The notes beneath the pieces are model-generated. The model was not told the origin of the DNA and did not search any database. It saw only the letters and a list, made by a program, of their open reading frames with translations. A program made the translations under genes and the position numbers. This document shows, piece after piece, positions 34,317 through 43,508 of a stretch of DNA of 64,000 nucleotides. The number at the start of each line of letters is the position of its first letter. Position 1 is the first letter of the stretch. The stretch is taken from positions 3,656,001 through 3,720,000 of the forward strand of contig NZ_CP102845.1 in assembly GCF_013307435.2 (NCBI RefSeq). The letters run 5' to 3'. The DNA comes from Microvirga terrae. GTDB taxonomy: Bacteria > Pseudomonadota > Alphaproteobacteria > Rhizobiales > Beijerinckiaceae.

Positions 34317-34403
34317 GGCAACCTCCTTTGGAAAAGCCATCGCCAGAGTTCCGCGAAACCGTCATGGTGAGAAGTGGCGCCATTGCCAACAGACGTAAAC
34401 ATC

Positions 34404-35423
34404 ATGCCAAACCGCTTCGTCGTCGCCCTCGCCTATGACCGGCTGAGCACATTCGAATTCGGCATTGCCGTCGAGATCTTCGGCCTGCCGAGACCGGAAA
34501 TGGGCCCGGACTGGTATCGCTTCGCGGTCTGCGCCATCGAGCCCGGACCGCTGCGGGCTGTCGGGGGCTTTCAGATCACGGCGGATGGCGGGCTCGAATT
34601 GCTCGATGAGGCCGACACCATCGTGATTCCCGGCTGGCGGGGCGCCCATGCGGAGCCCGTTCCACCGGCGCTCGTGGAAGCCCTGAGGCTGGCTCACGAA
34701 AGAGGAGCACGCCTCATGTCCATCTGCTCCGGTGTCTTCGCTCTTGCTGCGACGGGGCTGCTGTCGGGCCGGCGCGCGACGACCCACTGGCACCACGTCG
34801 AGAACCTCTCGCGGCTCTACCCGGACGTCATCGTCGAGCCGGATGTTCTCTACGTGGACGAAGGCCGGGTGCTGACCTCGGCGGGCAGTGCGGCGGGAAT
34901 CGATCTGTGCCTGCATGTGGTGCGAACCGATTTCGGGCCCGAGATCGCCAACCGGCTCGCCCGGCGCCTCGTGGTGCCGCCCCATCGCGAAGGCGGACAG
35001 GCGCAGTTCATCGAGCGTCCCGTGCCGCCGGCCCGCGAGGGTCTGCGGTTCGCCCCCCTGTTCGACCGCATGCGGGCGCGGCTCGGCGAGGAGCAGCCGG
35101 TCGCGCGGCTCGCGGCCGAGGCCGGGATGAGCGTGCGCACCTTCCTGCGGCGCTTCAAGGCAGCGACCGGCCTGCCGCCGGGGGAATGGCTGCTGGCGGA
35201 GCGCCTGGCCCGCGCCCGGGAACTGCTCGAATCCACGGGCTGGTCCATCGAGGACATCGCGGGCGCGACGGGGTTCGGATCCGCCGCGACCCTGCGCCAC
35301 CACTTCAGGACGCGGCTCGGCACGAGCCCGGCGGCCTACCGCAGCCGATTCGCGCCCGAAAGGGCGCGCGCGACGGATCCGGCCGGCTTCAAAAAGCAAA
35401 AAGCCGCCCCTCGGGGCGGCTAA
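34404..35423 (+). CDS. ftrA: GlxA/FtrA family AraC-type transcriptional regulator
   Basis: The 339-residue regulator has an N-terminal DJ-1/PfpI-like ligand domain (about 1-175; nucleophile-elbow-like Cys in MSICSGVFALA) and a C-terminal AraC helix-turn-helix pair (about 215-315; VARLAAEAGMSVRTFLRRFK and IEDIAGATGFGSAATLRHHF). The start at MPNRFVV is the third of several candidates and leaves an 87-bp divergent promoter region with the rhodanese gene. The last codons overlap a terminator that serves the converging mucR gene. Symbol assigned from family layout and neighbour. Confidence 0.85.
   Translation: MPNRFVVALAYDRLSTFEFGIAVEIFGLPRPEMGPDWYRFAVCAIEPGPLRAVGGFQITADGGLELLDEADTIVIPGWRGAHAEPVPPALVEALRLAHERGARLMSICSGVFALAATGLLSGRRATTHWHHVENLSRLYPDVIVEPDVLYVDEGRVLTSAGSAAGIDLCLHVVRTDFGPEIANRLARRLVVPPHREGGQAQFIERPVPPAREGLRFAPLFDRMRARLGEEQPVARLAAEAGMSVRTFLRRFKAATGLPPGEWLLAERLARARELLESTGWSIEDIAGATGFGSAATLRHHFRTRLGTSPAAYRSRFAPERARATDPAGFKKQKAAPRGG
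35393..35420 (-). terminator. Intrinsic terminator of the mucR gene, inside the ftrA 3' end
   Basis: On the minus strand an 8-bp stem (GCCGCCCC/GGGGCGGC, tiny loop) is followed by TTTTTG and a second T-run. It lies 26 bp after the mucR stop and wholly within the last codons of ftrA on the other strand, where it encodes lysine/alanine/glycine codons. Confidence 0.8.
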
Positions 35424-35446
35424 TGTCAGCGCGGACGCGGTCCGGC

Positions 35447-35881
35447 TTAGCTGCTGCTGCGCGAGGAGCGGCGCTTCCGGCGCTGCTGGCCGAGGCCCAT
35501 CTCCTTGGCGAGTTCCGAGCGGGCCTTCGCGTAGTTGGGAGCCACCATCGGGTAATCGACAGGCAGGGCCCACTTCTCGCGGTACTGCTCGGGCGTCATG
35601 TTGTACTGCGTGCGCAGATGGCGCTTCAGCGACTTGAACTTCTTACCGTCCTCGAGGCAGACGATGTAATCCGGCGTCACGGACTTCTTCACCGGGATGG
35701 CCGGCTTCGGAGCCTCGACGGGCGCTTCCACGGTGCCGCCCCCGACACGCAGAAGAGCCGAATGAACGTCGTTGATCAGCGTCGGCAGATCGCCCGAAGG
35801 AACAGAGTTATTGCTCACATAGGCCGAAACGATATCTGCAGCCAACTCAATGTAGTTCGAAGCAGCGATGTTGTCGCTCAT
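35447..35881 (-). CDS. mucR: MucR/Ros family zinc-finger-type transcriptional regulator
   Basis: The 144-residue regulator has the MucR layout: an N-terminal oligomerisation region (residues about 5-55) and a C-terminal DNA-binding domain [15 protein letters not shown], then [14 protein letters not shown]. MucR proteins act as H-NS-like repressors at AT-rich DNA and control surface polysaccharides and virulence. The classical Ros ligands are Cys-Cys-His-His. Here the second Cys is Asp and the last His is replaced (RTQYNM), so zinc binding may be altered. I start at MSDNIAA, preceded by AAGGAAG. A terminator follows. Confidence 0.92.
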   Translation of the reverse strand: MSDNIAASNYIELAADIVSAYVSNNSVPSGDLPTLINDVHSALLRVGGGTVEAPVEAPKPAIPVKKSVTPDYIVCLEDGKKFKSLKRHLRTQYNMTPEQYREKWALPVDYPMVAPNYAKARSELAKEMGLGQQRRKRRSSRSSS

Positions 35882-36306
35882 TTTGATTTTCTTCCTTTCC
35901 GGCTCTTTGGAATGACTCAAAAAAGCATTTCAGCCTACAATTGAGCATTCTTGTCTGAAGCTATGCTTGCTTCTTCCTTGAGCCGCACCGTACTTGCACA
36001 GAAATCGTGCTCGCTCGTCCAAGTATGTCAAATCCAGCCCCATTGCAAGATGTGCAAAAGGAAAACTTTGGAAAACTTCGTATCAACTTTCACTATGCAA
36101 TAAACCTACGCTGAACAGTTAATGCCTTTGGCGGCAGTTTAAGGCTTTCGTCACAGAATTTTCATCGTTCCGATCTGAAGAAGTAACTAGAAAGGCGCTT
36201 GTCTTTGCACGGAGCTTACGCCCACGGGCGCAAACGGGACCCAGCATGGGAAATTATCGTTATCTGTGCATAATCCCGCCTCTTGATGATTTGCCCGGAC
36301 ACTTTC
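35882..36306. other. AT-rich divergent region between mucR and the S9 peptidase
   Basis: More than 400 bp, strikingly AT-rich compared with the surroundings (for example TTTGGAAAACTTCG and TTTCACTATGCAATAAACC around 36070-36110). It lacks a credible gene and is a good candidate for promoter sites of both genes. Because MucR prefers AT-rich DNA, autoregulation here is plausible. Confidence 0.55.
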
Positions 36307-38418
36307 ATGAACATCGAACGCCTTGCCACTCGTCCCTTGCCCGCGGCGCCGTCGGTCCCGGCGCGGCCGCACGTCGTCGACCTGCACGGAATCCGGGTCC
36401 ATGACGATTACGCGTGGCTGAAGGCGGACAACTGGCGGGACGTGCTCAAGGACCCCGCTACCCTGGATGCTTCCATCCGAGCCGTCCTGGAACAGGAAAA
36501 CGCCTACGCGGCGGAGGTTTTTGCCGGAACGGAGGAATTCCAGGCCCGGCTCGTGGCCGAGATGCGCGGGCGCATCAAGGAGGATGATTCAACCGTTCCC
36601 GAGCCGGACGGGCCCTTCGCCTATTTCACCCGCTTCCGGGAGGGCGGACAGCACCCCCTCGTCTGCCGGCAGCCCCGCGAGGGCGGCCCCGAGACGATCA
36701 TGCTCGACGGCGACAGGGAGGCGGAAGGCCATCCCTTCTTCGACCTGGGCGGGGCGGATCACTCGCCCGACCACCGGCTGATGGCCTGGGGGGCGGATCT
36801 CAAGGGCTCGGAGTATTTCACGATCCGCGTGCGCGACCTCGCGAGCGGCGTGGACCTCCCGGACGCGGTGCTCCAGACCTCCGGGGGCGCCGTTTGGCTC
36901 AACGATTCGTCCGGCTTCTACTACGTCGAACTCGACGAGAACCACCGCCCCGTGCGGGTCAAGCGCCATCGTCTCGGTACCGGGTCCGAGCAGGATCAGG
37001 TGGTCTACGAGGAGAAGGACCCGGGCTTCTTCGTGAAGCTCGGCGTCACCCAGTCGAACGCCTTCGTGCTGATCGAGGCGAGCGACCATGAGACCTCGGA
37101 GGTCTGGCTGCTCGACCGGGCTGATGCCTCGGCCTCGCCCCGGCTCGTCGAGCCGCGCACGCCGCAGTTGAAGTACGACGTCGAGCATCACGGCGACCGC
37201 CTGATCATCCTCACCAATGCGGACGGGTCAGAGGATTTCAAGATCGTCACGGCCCCGGTCGCGACGCCGGGACGTGCCTTCTGGACCGATCTCGTGCCAT
37301 ACCGGCCCGGCACGATGATCCTGTCCGTCGTCGCGCTCGCCCGCTATCTGGTGCGGCTGGAGCGGGAGAACGCCAATCCGCGCATCGTGCTGCGGGACTT
37401 CGCCACCGGCCGGGAGGACTCCGTCGCGTTCGCCGAGGAGGCGTATTCGCTGGGCTTCTCGGCCGGCTACGAATTCGACACGGACGTCATCCGCTACCAT
37501 TACTCGTCGATGACGACGCCGAGCGAGGTGACCGACTACAACCTGCGGACCGGCGAGCGCGTCCTGCGCAAGCGCCAGGAGGTGCCGAGCGGGCACAACC
37601 CGGCCGACTACGTGACGCGACGGCTGTTCGCGACGGCGCCCGACGGCGAACAGGTTCCCGTCTCGCTGGTCCACCGCCGCGGGGTGGCGCTCGACGGCTC
37701 CGCCCCGTGCCTGCTCTATGGATACGGCTCCTACGGCATGTCCATGCCGGCAGGTTTCCGCACCGGGATCCTGTCCCTGGTCGACCGCGGCTTCGTCTAT
37801 GCCATCGCGCATATCCGCGGCGGCACGGAAAAGGGCTGGCGCTGGTACATGGACGGCAAGCGCGAGAAGAAGCCGAACACGTTCACGGATTTCATCGCCT
37901 GCGGCGAGGCTCTGGTCCAGGCCGGCTATACGTCCCGCGGGCGCATCGTGGCCCATGGCGGCAGCGCGGGCGGCATGCTCATGGGGGCCGTGGCCAACTT
38001 GGCGCCGGACCTGTTCGCCGGGATCATCGCCGAGGTGCCGTTCGTCGACGTTCTCAACACCATGCTCGACAGCGACCTGCCCCTCACCCCGCCGGAATGG
38101 CCCGAATGGGGGAACCCGGGCGCCGACGAGGCCGCGTTCCGGACGATCCTGTCCTACTCGCCCTACGACAATGTGAGGCCGCAGGCCTATCCGGCGATCC
38201 TGGCTCTCGCCGGGCTTACGGACCCGCGGGTCACCTATTGGGAGCCTGCGAAATGGGTCGCGCGGCTCAGGTCCGCCATGACCGGCGGGGGCCCGGTCGT
38301 GCTCAAGCTCAACATGGAGGCGGGACATGCGGGCGCGGCCGGCCGGTTCGACCGCCTCGAGGAAGTCGCCCTCGCCTATGCGTTCGCGATCCGATGCGTT
38401 CAAGGGTTCCAGAATTGA
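36307..38418 (+). CDS. S9 family oligopeptidase (oligopeptidase B-like)
   Basis: The 703-residue enzyme follows the prolyl-oligopeptidase plan. A beta-propeller domain (about 75-430) gates an alpha/beta-hydrolase domain (about 440-700). The nucleophile is Ser553 in HGGSAGGML; DPRVTYWEPAKW contributes the acid region, and the catalytic His lies in MEAGHAGAAGRF. The N-terminus (HDDYAWLK, IKEDDSTVP) fits oligopeptidase B, which cleaves short peptides after basic residues, in the cytoplasm. No strong ribosome binding site precedes the start. No operon partner is apparent; the kinase gene starts 90 bp later. Confidence 0.92.
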   Translation: MNIERLATRPLPAAPSVPARPHVVDLHGIRVHDDYAWLKADNWRDVLKDPATLDASIRAVLEQENAYAAEVFAGTEEFQARLVAEMRGRIKEDDSTVPEPDGPFAYFTRFREGGQHPLVCRQPREGGPETIMLDGDREAEGHPFFDLGGADHSPDHRLMAWGADLKGSEYFTIRVRDLASGVDLPDAVLQTSGGAVWLNDSSGFYYVELDENHRPVRVKRHRLGTGSEQDQVVYEEKDPGFFVKLGVTQSNAFVLIEASDHETSEVWLLDRADASASPRLVEPRTPQLKYDVEHHGDRLIILTNADGSEDFKIVTAPVATPGRAFWTDLVPYRPGTMILSVVALARYLVRLERENANPRIVLRDFATGREDSVAFAEEAYSLGFSAGYEFDTDVIRYHYSSMTTPSEVTDYNLRTGERVLRKRQEVPSGHNPADYVTRRLFATAPDGEQVPVSLVHRRGVALDGSAPCLLYGYGSYGMSMPAGFRTGILSLVDRGFVYAIAHIRGGTEKGWRWYMDGKREKKPNTFTDFIACGEALVQAGYTSRGRIVAHGGSAGGMLMGAVANLAPDLFAGIIAEVPFVDVLNTMLDSDLPLTPPEWPEWGNPGADEAAFRTILSYSPYDNVRPQAYPAILALAGLTDPRVTYWEPAKWVARLRSAMTGGGPVVLKLNMEAGHAGAAGRFDRLEEVALAYAFAIRCVQGFQN

Positions 38419-38507
38419 TCCGACGCGCTATGTGAAAACGTAACACAGCGGGAGCAGCGGCGCGGCAGGCCGCAGAGCGTGCAGAGTGACCTTGAAAGTA
38501 CCGACAG

Positions 38508-40892
38508 ATGACCGAGCGCGGCAGTTTGACCGTTGAAGACGTCGTCGCCCCGCGAGAGGGCGACAGGCAACGCGTCGCGGAGCTTGAGACCCGGCTGGCC
38601 CAGGCCGAGGAAGCGCTGCGGTCGAGCAATATGAAGCTGAGGATGGCTCTCGAGATCGGCCGGCTCGGCGCCTGGGAGCGGGACCTGGAAACCGGCGAGG
38701 TGACCGGCACACCGGCCTTCAAGCTGTATCTAGGGCTTCCGCCCGAGGCGAAGCTCACCTATCCCGACCTTCAGGCCATGTTCCACCCGGCCGACATCGA
38801 GCGCATCAATCAGGCGATCGCCTACGCGCTCCGCACCCGGACGGATTTCAACATCGAGCACCGGATCCTGAAGGCGGATGGAAGCATCGGCCACGTCCAT
38901 GTGCGCGGCGGCATCGTCTTCGAGGGCACGAAGCCGGTCCGCTTCGTGGGCGTTCTGCAGGACATCCGGGAGCGGCAGAGGCTCCGGGAGGAAATGGACC
39001 AAGCGCAGCGCCGTCAGGAATTCCTCCTCAAGCTCAACGACCAGATCAGCAGCATCGACGACGAATACGAGATCATGGAGATCGCGTCGCGCAACGTGAG
39101 CAAGCTCCTGAAGGTCGACACGGCAGGCTATGGCGAGGTCTACGAGGATCGCGGCGTCATCATCGTCGAACGCGAGTGGTCCTGGGGGCTCATCACCAAC
39201 GAGGGCAAGGTCGAGAAGATCGACCAGCATGCCGGCCCGATCATCGATGCTCTCCGGCACGGGGAGCCGGCCGTCATCAACGACGTGAGAAGCGATCCTC
39301 GCCTCGGCGAACCGGCCCTGCAGGCCTTCTACAGCACCATCAATGCGCGTTCGGGCTTCCTCGTGCCCATTCACAAGAACGGGCGCTTCATCGCCGAATT
39401 CTACGTCTATTCGTCGACGCCCCGCGACTGGACGAGCGACGAGGTCGCTCTCGTGGAGGACGTGGCGGAACGCACCTGGCTGGCCATCGAGAAAGTCCGG
39501 GCCGAGACGAAGCTCCGCGAGACCGAAGCGCGGTTCAAGCTCATCGCGGAATCGCTCCCGGCGCTGGTGTGGATCGTCAAGCCCAATCTCGAACTCACCT
39601 ACACGAACGAACGGTGGGTCGCCTATTCGGGCCTGCCGCCCGAGGACGCCCTGGGACACAGCTGGACGGCGGCCATCCACCCGGACGACTGGGTGAGGAT
39701 GACCGAAGAGCTGAAGCCCGTCATGGCGAACGAGACCCCCTATACGACGGAGGTCCGCTACCGCTCCAAGGAGGGCGATTTCCGCTGGCACATCATCCGG
39801 GCCGCCCCCGTGCACAACGCCGCCACGGGAGAGTTCAGGGGATGGGTCGGCACGAGCGTCGACATCCATGACCTGAAGCTGACCGAAGCGGCCCTGCGCG
39901 TCAGCGAGGAACGCCTGGCCCTGGCGCAGCGGGCTGCCGGAATCGGCGTGTTCGACTGGGACGTCCCGTCCGGCAAGGTCACGTGGACCGAGGAGCAGGA
40001 GCGCCTGTTCGGCCTCGAGAAAGGCACGTTCGGGGAGGATTTCTCGAGCTGGGAGGAGGCGGTTCTCCCGGAGGACCTGGCGCCGTCCAACAAGGCCATC
40101 GGCGAGGCGCTCGCGCGCCATGACCCCGAGATCAACCTGGCCTATCGGATCCGGCGTCCCGACGGGACGGTCCGCACCATCGATACGATCGCGCTCTTCT
40201 TCTATGACGACACAGGCGCTCCGTTGCGCATGGTCGGCGTGAATATCGACATCACGCGCTACAAGGAGGCGGAGAACCGCCAGAACCTTCTCATCCGCGA
40301 ACTCCACCACCGGGTGAAGAACACGCTGGCGACCGTTCAGGCGATCGTGGGTTCCACCGCGCGCACGGCTTCGAGCATCGACGAATTCTATCAGGGTTTC
40401 GTCGGCCGCATCGTGTCGCTCGCCCGCACCCACAATCTCCTGACCGAGGACCTGTGGCAGAAGGCGGCCCTCGAAGACCTCGTCCAGACGGAACTCGGCC
40501 CCTACGAGGACGAGGCGCGCAACCGCATCACCATCGAGGGGCCGCATCTCGAACTGCCCTCCGAGGCGGCGGTGCCGATCGGCATGGCGATCCACGAACT
40601 GACCACGAACGCCGCCAAGCACGGCGCCCTGTCGACCTTCGGCGGGCAGGTCGACGTGCGTTGGGAAATCCATAACGAGGAGCACCCGACGCTGCACTTC
40701 ACATGGGTGGAGCATGGCGGGCCGCGCGTGGGCAAGCCCACCCGTCAGGGCTTCGGGACGCGCCTGCTCCAGCGCGTGCTGGCCGCGCAGCTTCAGGCCG
40801 AAGTCTCCATGGAGTTCCTCGAGGAAGGGCTGCGCTTCTCCATGCAGATGCCGATCCCGACCAGCCATCCGACATTCAACCCCGACATGTAG
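38508..40892 (+). CDS. PAS-GAF-PAS-PAS sensor histidine kinase, HWE family
   Basis: The 794-residue soluble kinase has a PAS domain (about 45-160), a GAF-like domain (about 175-330), two more PAS domains (about 340-465 and 468-595) and a C-terminal HWE kinase core. The phosphoacceptor is His601 in ELHHRVKNTLATVQAI, and the ATP-binding box begins HELTTNAAKHGALSTFGG. No membrane helix is visible, so it senses a cytoplasmic signal, perhaps light or redox through PAS/GAF cofactors. HWE kinases usually feed the general stress response, but no response regulator or PhyR/EcfG gene is adjacent. Confidence 0.93.
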   Translation: MTERGSLTVEDVVAPREGDRQRVAELETRLAQAEEALRSSNMKLRMALEIGRLGAWERDLETGEVTGTPAFKLYLGLPPEAKLTYPDLQAMFHPADIERINQAIAYALRTRTDFNIEHRILKADGSIGHVHVRGGIVFEGTKPVRFVGVLQDIRERQRLREEMDQAQRRQEFLLKLNDQISSIDDEYEIMEIASRNVSKLLKVDTAGYGEVYEDRGVIIVEREWSWGLITNEGKVEKIDQHAGPIIDALRHGEPAVINDVRSDPRLGEPALQAFYSTINARSGFLVPIHKNGRFIAEFYVYSSTPRDWTSDEVALVEDVAERTWLAIEKVRAETKLRETEARFKLIAESLPALVWIVKPNLELTYTNERWVAYSGLPPEDALGHSWTAAIHPDDWVRMTEELKPVMANETPYTTEVRYRSKEGDFRWHIIRAAPVHNAATGEFRGWVGTSVDIHDLKLTEAALRVSEERLALAQRAAGIGVFDWDVPSGKVTWTEEQERLFGLEKGTFGEDFSSWEEAVLPEDLAPSNKAIGEALARHDPEINLAYRIRRPDGTVRTIDTIALFFYDDTGAPLRMVGVNIDITRYKEAENRQNLLIRELHHRVKNTLATVQAIVGSTARTASSIDEFYQGFVGRIVSLARTHNLLTEDLWQKAALEDLVQTELGPYEDEARNRITIEGPHLELPSEAAVPIGMAIHELTTNAAKHGALSTFGGQVDVRWEIHNEEHPTLHFTWVEHGGPRVGKPTRQGFGTRLLQRVLAAQLQAEVSMEFLEEGLRFSMQMPIPTSHPTFNPDM

Positions 40893-40900
40893 GGTCTCCC

Positions 40901-41455
40901 ATGCTGCTCGACGCGAAACGCTCCCACCTTCTCGTCGTCGATCTCCAGGCCCGGCTCATGCCGGCCATTCATGATGGCGAGACCGTCCTGCGCAACGTCA
41001 ACATCCTCCTGGAAGCGGCCAAGCGCCTCGACGTTCCCGTTACGGTGACCGAGCAATACCCCAAGGGCCTCGGCGCCACCGTGCCGCCGGTCCAGGAGGC
41101 GCTGCCGCCTGAAGCGGCCACCTTGTCCAAGACGAGCTTTTCCGCCGCCCGCACCGCGCCGATCGCCGAGCGGGTCGCAGACCTGCGCGGCCGCGGCCGC
41201 AATCAGCTCGTGGTCTGCGGAACCGAGGCCCATATCTGCGTGCTGCAAAGCGCCCTGGAGTTCCGAGGCACGGGCCTGGATGTCTTCGTGGTTGCGGATG
41301 CGGTGTCGAGCCGCTCGCCCCACAGCGTCGCGGCCGCCTGCGCGCGCCTGCTTCACGCGGGCTGCCATTGGGTGACGACCGAAATGGCGGTCTTCGAATG
41401 GATGGAAGCGGCCGCCACGGACGATTTCCGCGCCCTGTCTCCCCTCTTCAGGTAG
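40901..41455 (+). CDS. Isochorismatase-like cysteine hydrolase
   Basis: The 184-residue protein has the family's catalytic set: Asp in LLVVDLQARLMPAI, Lys in LSKTSFSA, and Cys in GTEAHICVLQSAL, within an alpha/beta fold. Members hydrolyse isochorismate, nicotinamide or other amides; this length and the T-E-A-H-I-C motif resemble the YcaC-type group. The substrate is unknown. It begins eight bases after the kinase stop, so the two may be co-transcribed. Its 3' end overlaps the convergent neighbour by eight bases. Confidence 0.9.
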   Translation: MLLDAKRSHLLVVDLQARLMPAIHDGETVLRNVNILLEAAKRLDVPVTVTEQYPKGLGATVPPVQEALPPEAATLSKTSFSAARTAPIAERVADLRGRGRNQLVVCGTEAHICVLQSALEFRGTGLDVFVVADAVSSRSPHSVAAACARLLHAGCHWVTTEMAVFEWMEAAATDDFRALSPLFR

Positions 41456-42422
41456 CGGAGGACGAGTTCCCCTCGCCGCCTGCGGCGATGAACTCCTTCA
41501 GCTCGTCGAGGGACTTGAAGCGGAACACCCCGCTCGGGGTCTGCGCCTCGATCGAGCCGTCCGAGAACATCACGTATTTGTTGTCGCCGGAATTATAGGT
41601 TCCGACGACCACGGGAGGACGCGGCTCGTCGGAGGCGGCCTCGTCGTCCGGCTCGTCCTCCCGGGCGGCATCGGCCGCCTCGGCGTGCTCCCGGTCGGGC
41701 TCCGCGTCATCGTCGGCGACGACGGGTTCGACGACCGGCTCCTTCGGCTCCACGGGTTCGTCGAGATCGCGCGGTTCGAGGACGCGCTCGTCCAAGTCGC
41801 GCTGATTCCGATCGCGCTGATACAGATCGGCGCCGTCGACGACCCGCGGTTCCTCGTCCGTGTCGCGGTCCCGGTCCGCCAGGAGGAAGTCGGGCACCTT
41901 CAGGTCGGGCTCGTCCTCATCCCGGTCGGGCATGGGCACGGGCGTCGGGCTCGTCCGGGGCGGGAACGGCACGACGGGCTCGGTCGCCCGCGGCTCATCT
42001 GGCCAAGCCGCGACCCTGACCTCGTCCTTGGCCTCCTCCCCGGCGCCCTCCTCCTCGAAAAGTGGAAGGGTGGGCTGGGCCTCGTCGGGCCGCTTGTCCT
42101 CATCGGCTTCGGCGGTCGCCGCGCCGGCCACGAGGCCGCCGGAGAGCGTTGCCAGCGAAAGGTCGCCCGAGCCCTTCGGCGCGCTCTGAAGTGCCGCTTC
42201 GCCGACGCCGCCGCGGAGCTGCGACAGCCGGGCCTCGATCTTCGCCAGCTTCGAGACGGCGGCCGTGATCCCGAGCAGGAGCGCGCCGCTTGCCGCCATC
42301 ACGCTCCCGGCGATCACCATCGTCCAGCCGCGCTCGACCAGAACGATATCCCATCCAAAGAACGCAGTGAGAAGCCCACCTACGATCATCGCCAGAGCGA
42401 GGGCCAGAAGAGCGATGATCAT
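41448..42422 (-). CDS. Two-helix membrane protein with acidic linker and conserved C-terminal motif
   Basis: The 324-residue product has two N-terminal membrane helices (IIALLALALAMIVGGLLTAF; MVIAGSVMAASGALLLGIT). A long, highly acidic low-complexity linker rich in D, E, P and R follows (about residues 95-270). The conserved end is V-V-V-G-T-Y-N-S-G-D-N-K-Y-V-M-F-S-D-G-S-I-E-A, then FRFKSLDELKEFI. I recall the terminal motif from hypothetical proteins of related bacteria. The GGAGA site fixes the start at MIIALL. Its function is unknown; the linker could span a surface or tether a scaffold. Confidence 0.75.
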   Translation of the reverse strand: MIIALLALALAMIVGGLLTAFFGWDIVLVERGWTMVIAGSVMAASGALLLGITAAVSKLAKIEARLSQLRGGVGEAALQSAPKGSGDLSLATLSGGLVAGAATAEADEDKRPDEAQPTLPLFEEEGAGEEAKDEVRVAAWPDEPRATEPVVPFPPRTSPTPVPMPDRDEDEPDLKVPDFLLADRDRDTDEEPRVVDGADLYQRDRNQRDLDERVLEPRDLDEPVEPKEPVVEPVVADDDAEPDREHAEAADAAREDEPDDEAASDEPRPPVVVGTYNSGDNKYVMFSDGSIEAQTPSGVFRFKSLDELKEFIAAGGEGNSSSAT

Positions 42423-42844
42423 GCCGTCTCCATCATACGCAAACCGAGAGCATCGGACCTGACAGTGGAGGCCACTCGTCAGGCAGGGCCGATGCTCCCT
42501 CCTATCGATTGGCGGGCGGCGGAGCGTGGAAAACGGGATCCACGGGTCCGCGCAACGCGCCAGGACAATCAAGCGAAAGCTATGCTTCTATAGGCAAAAG
42601 ACAACCGGCTGGGAAGCTTGAGCAGAAAAAAGTCCGGAGCTTGGCCGTTGCTCTTGGGCCTATGGCGCTTTAACTAACGCCTCAGGCGCATCGTGCGGAA
42701 ATGTGGCCCCGGTTTTTCGCTGACGCGGCCCTTCGGGTCGCGTCGGGCGATGCGCAGTTCAACGCGGGGCATCGAACGAATCCCGGGAGTGATCTTCACT
42801 GTCGGGTTCGATGTTCCGGGTCGCTCAATCCAAAGGAGACGCCG
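42423..42844. other. Region upstream of superoxide dismutase
   Basis: Some 420 bp without a gene separate two divergent transcripts. It includes an AT-richer patch (about 42590-42640) that may carry promoters. A strong ribosome binding site for sodB lies at its right end. Confidence 0.5.
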
Positions 42845-43444
42845 ATGTCGTTCACTCTGCCCGAACTGCCTTACGCCTATGATGCCCTGCAGCCCTACAT
42901 GTCGAAGGAGACGCTGGAGTTTCACCACGACAAGCATCATGCGGCTTACGTCAATACCGGCAACAACCTGCTGAAGGGCACGGAATTCGAAGGCAAGAGC
43001 GTCGAGGAGGTCGTGAAAGGCTCCTACGGCAAGAACCAGGCCCTCTTCAACAATGCCGGCCAGCACTACAACCACATCCATTTCTGGCTGTGGATGAAGC
43101 CCAATGGCGGCGGCGCCATCCCGGGCAAGCTCGAGAAGAAGATCGTCGAGGACCTGGGCTCGGTCGACAAGATGAAGGAGGACTTCATCCAGGCCGGCGT
43201 CGGCCAGTTCGGCTCGGGCTGGGCCTGGCTCGCCGTCAAGGACGGCAAGATCGCCATCATGAAGACCCCGAACGGCGAGAACCCGCTCGTTCACGGCGCC
43301 CAGCCGATCCTCGGCTGCGACGTGTGGGAGCATTCCTACTACATCGACTACCGCAACCGCCGTCCCGATTATCTCAAGGCGTTCCTCGACAATCTCGTGA
43401 ACTGGGAGCATGTCGAGGAGATGTTCGAGAACGCGACCAAGTAA
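42845..43444 (+). CDS. sodB: Superoxide dismutase, Fe-type
   Basis: The 199-residue enzyme converts superoxide to oxygen and hydrogen peroxide. Metal ligands are visible in FHHDKHHAAYV (His), NHIHFWLW (His) and CDVWEHSYY (Asp and His). The Gln in FNNAGQHYNH is at the position typical of iron SODs, rather than the later Gln of Mn enzymes; metal cannot be proven from sequence. No signal peptide, so cytoplasmic. An ideal AAAGGAG site precedes the start. A modest hairpin follows. Confidence 0.95.
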   Translation: MSFTLPELPYAYDALQPYMSKETLEFHHDKHHAAYVNTGNNLLKGTEFEGKSVEEVVKGSYGKNQALFNNAGQHYNHIHFWLWMKPNGGGAIPGKLEKKIVEDLGSVDKMKEDFIQAGVGQFGSGWAWLAVKDGKIAIMKTPNGENPLVHGAQPILGCDVWEHSYYIDYRNRRPDYLKAFLDNLVNWEHVEEMFENATK

Positions 43445-43465
43445 TCGCGGGAGCGAACCATCGAG

Positions 43466-43488
43466 CGGGCCTCTTCGGAGGCCCGTTT
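43466..43488 (+). terminator. Hairpin after sodB, weak terminator
   Basis: An 8-bp stem (CGGGCCTC/GAGGCCCG) with a TTCG tetraloop is followed by only TTT, so termination may be partial and allow read-through into the DUF2938 gene. Confidence 0.6.
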
Positions 43489-43508
43489 CATGTCCCCCCC
43501 ATGGAGAG

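Noticed and set aside
38730..40868. 712-codon minus-strand frame opposite the HWE kinase
   Set aside because: It is a shadow of the kinase gene with biased charged composition and no family resemblance.
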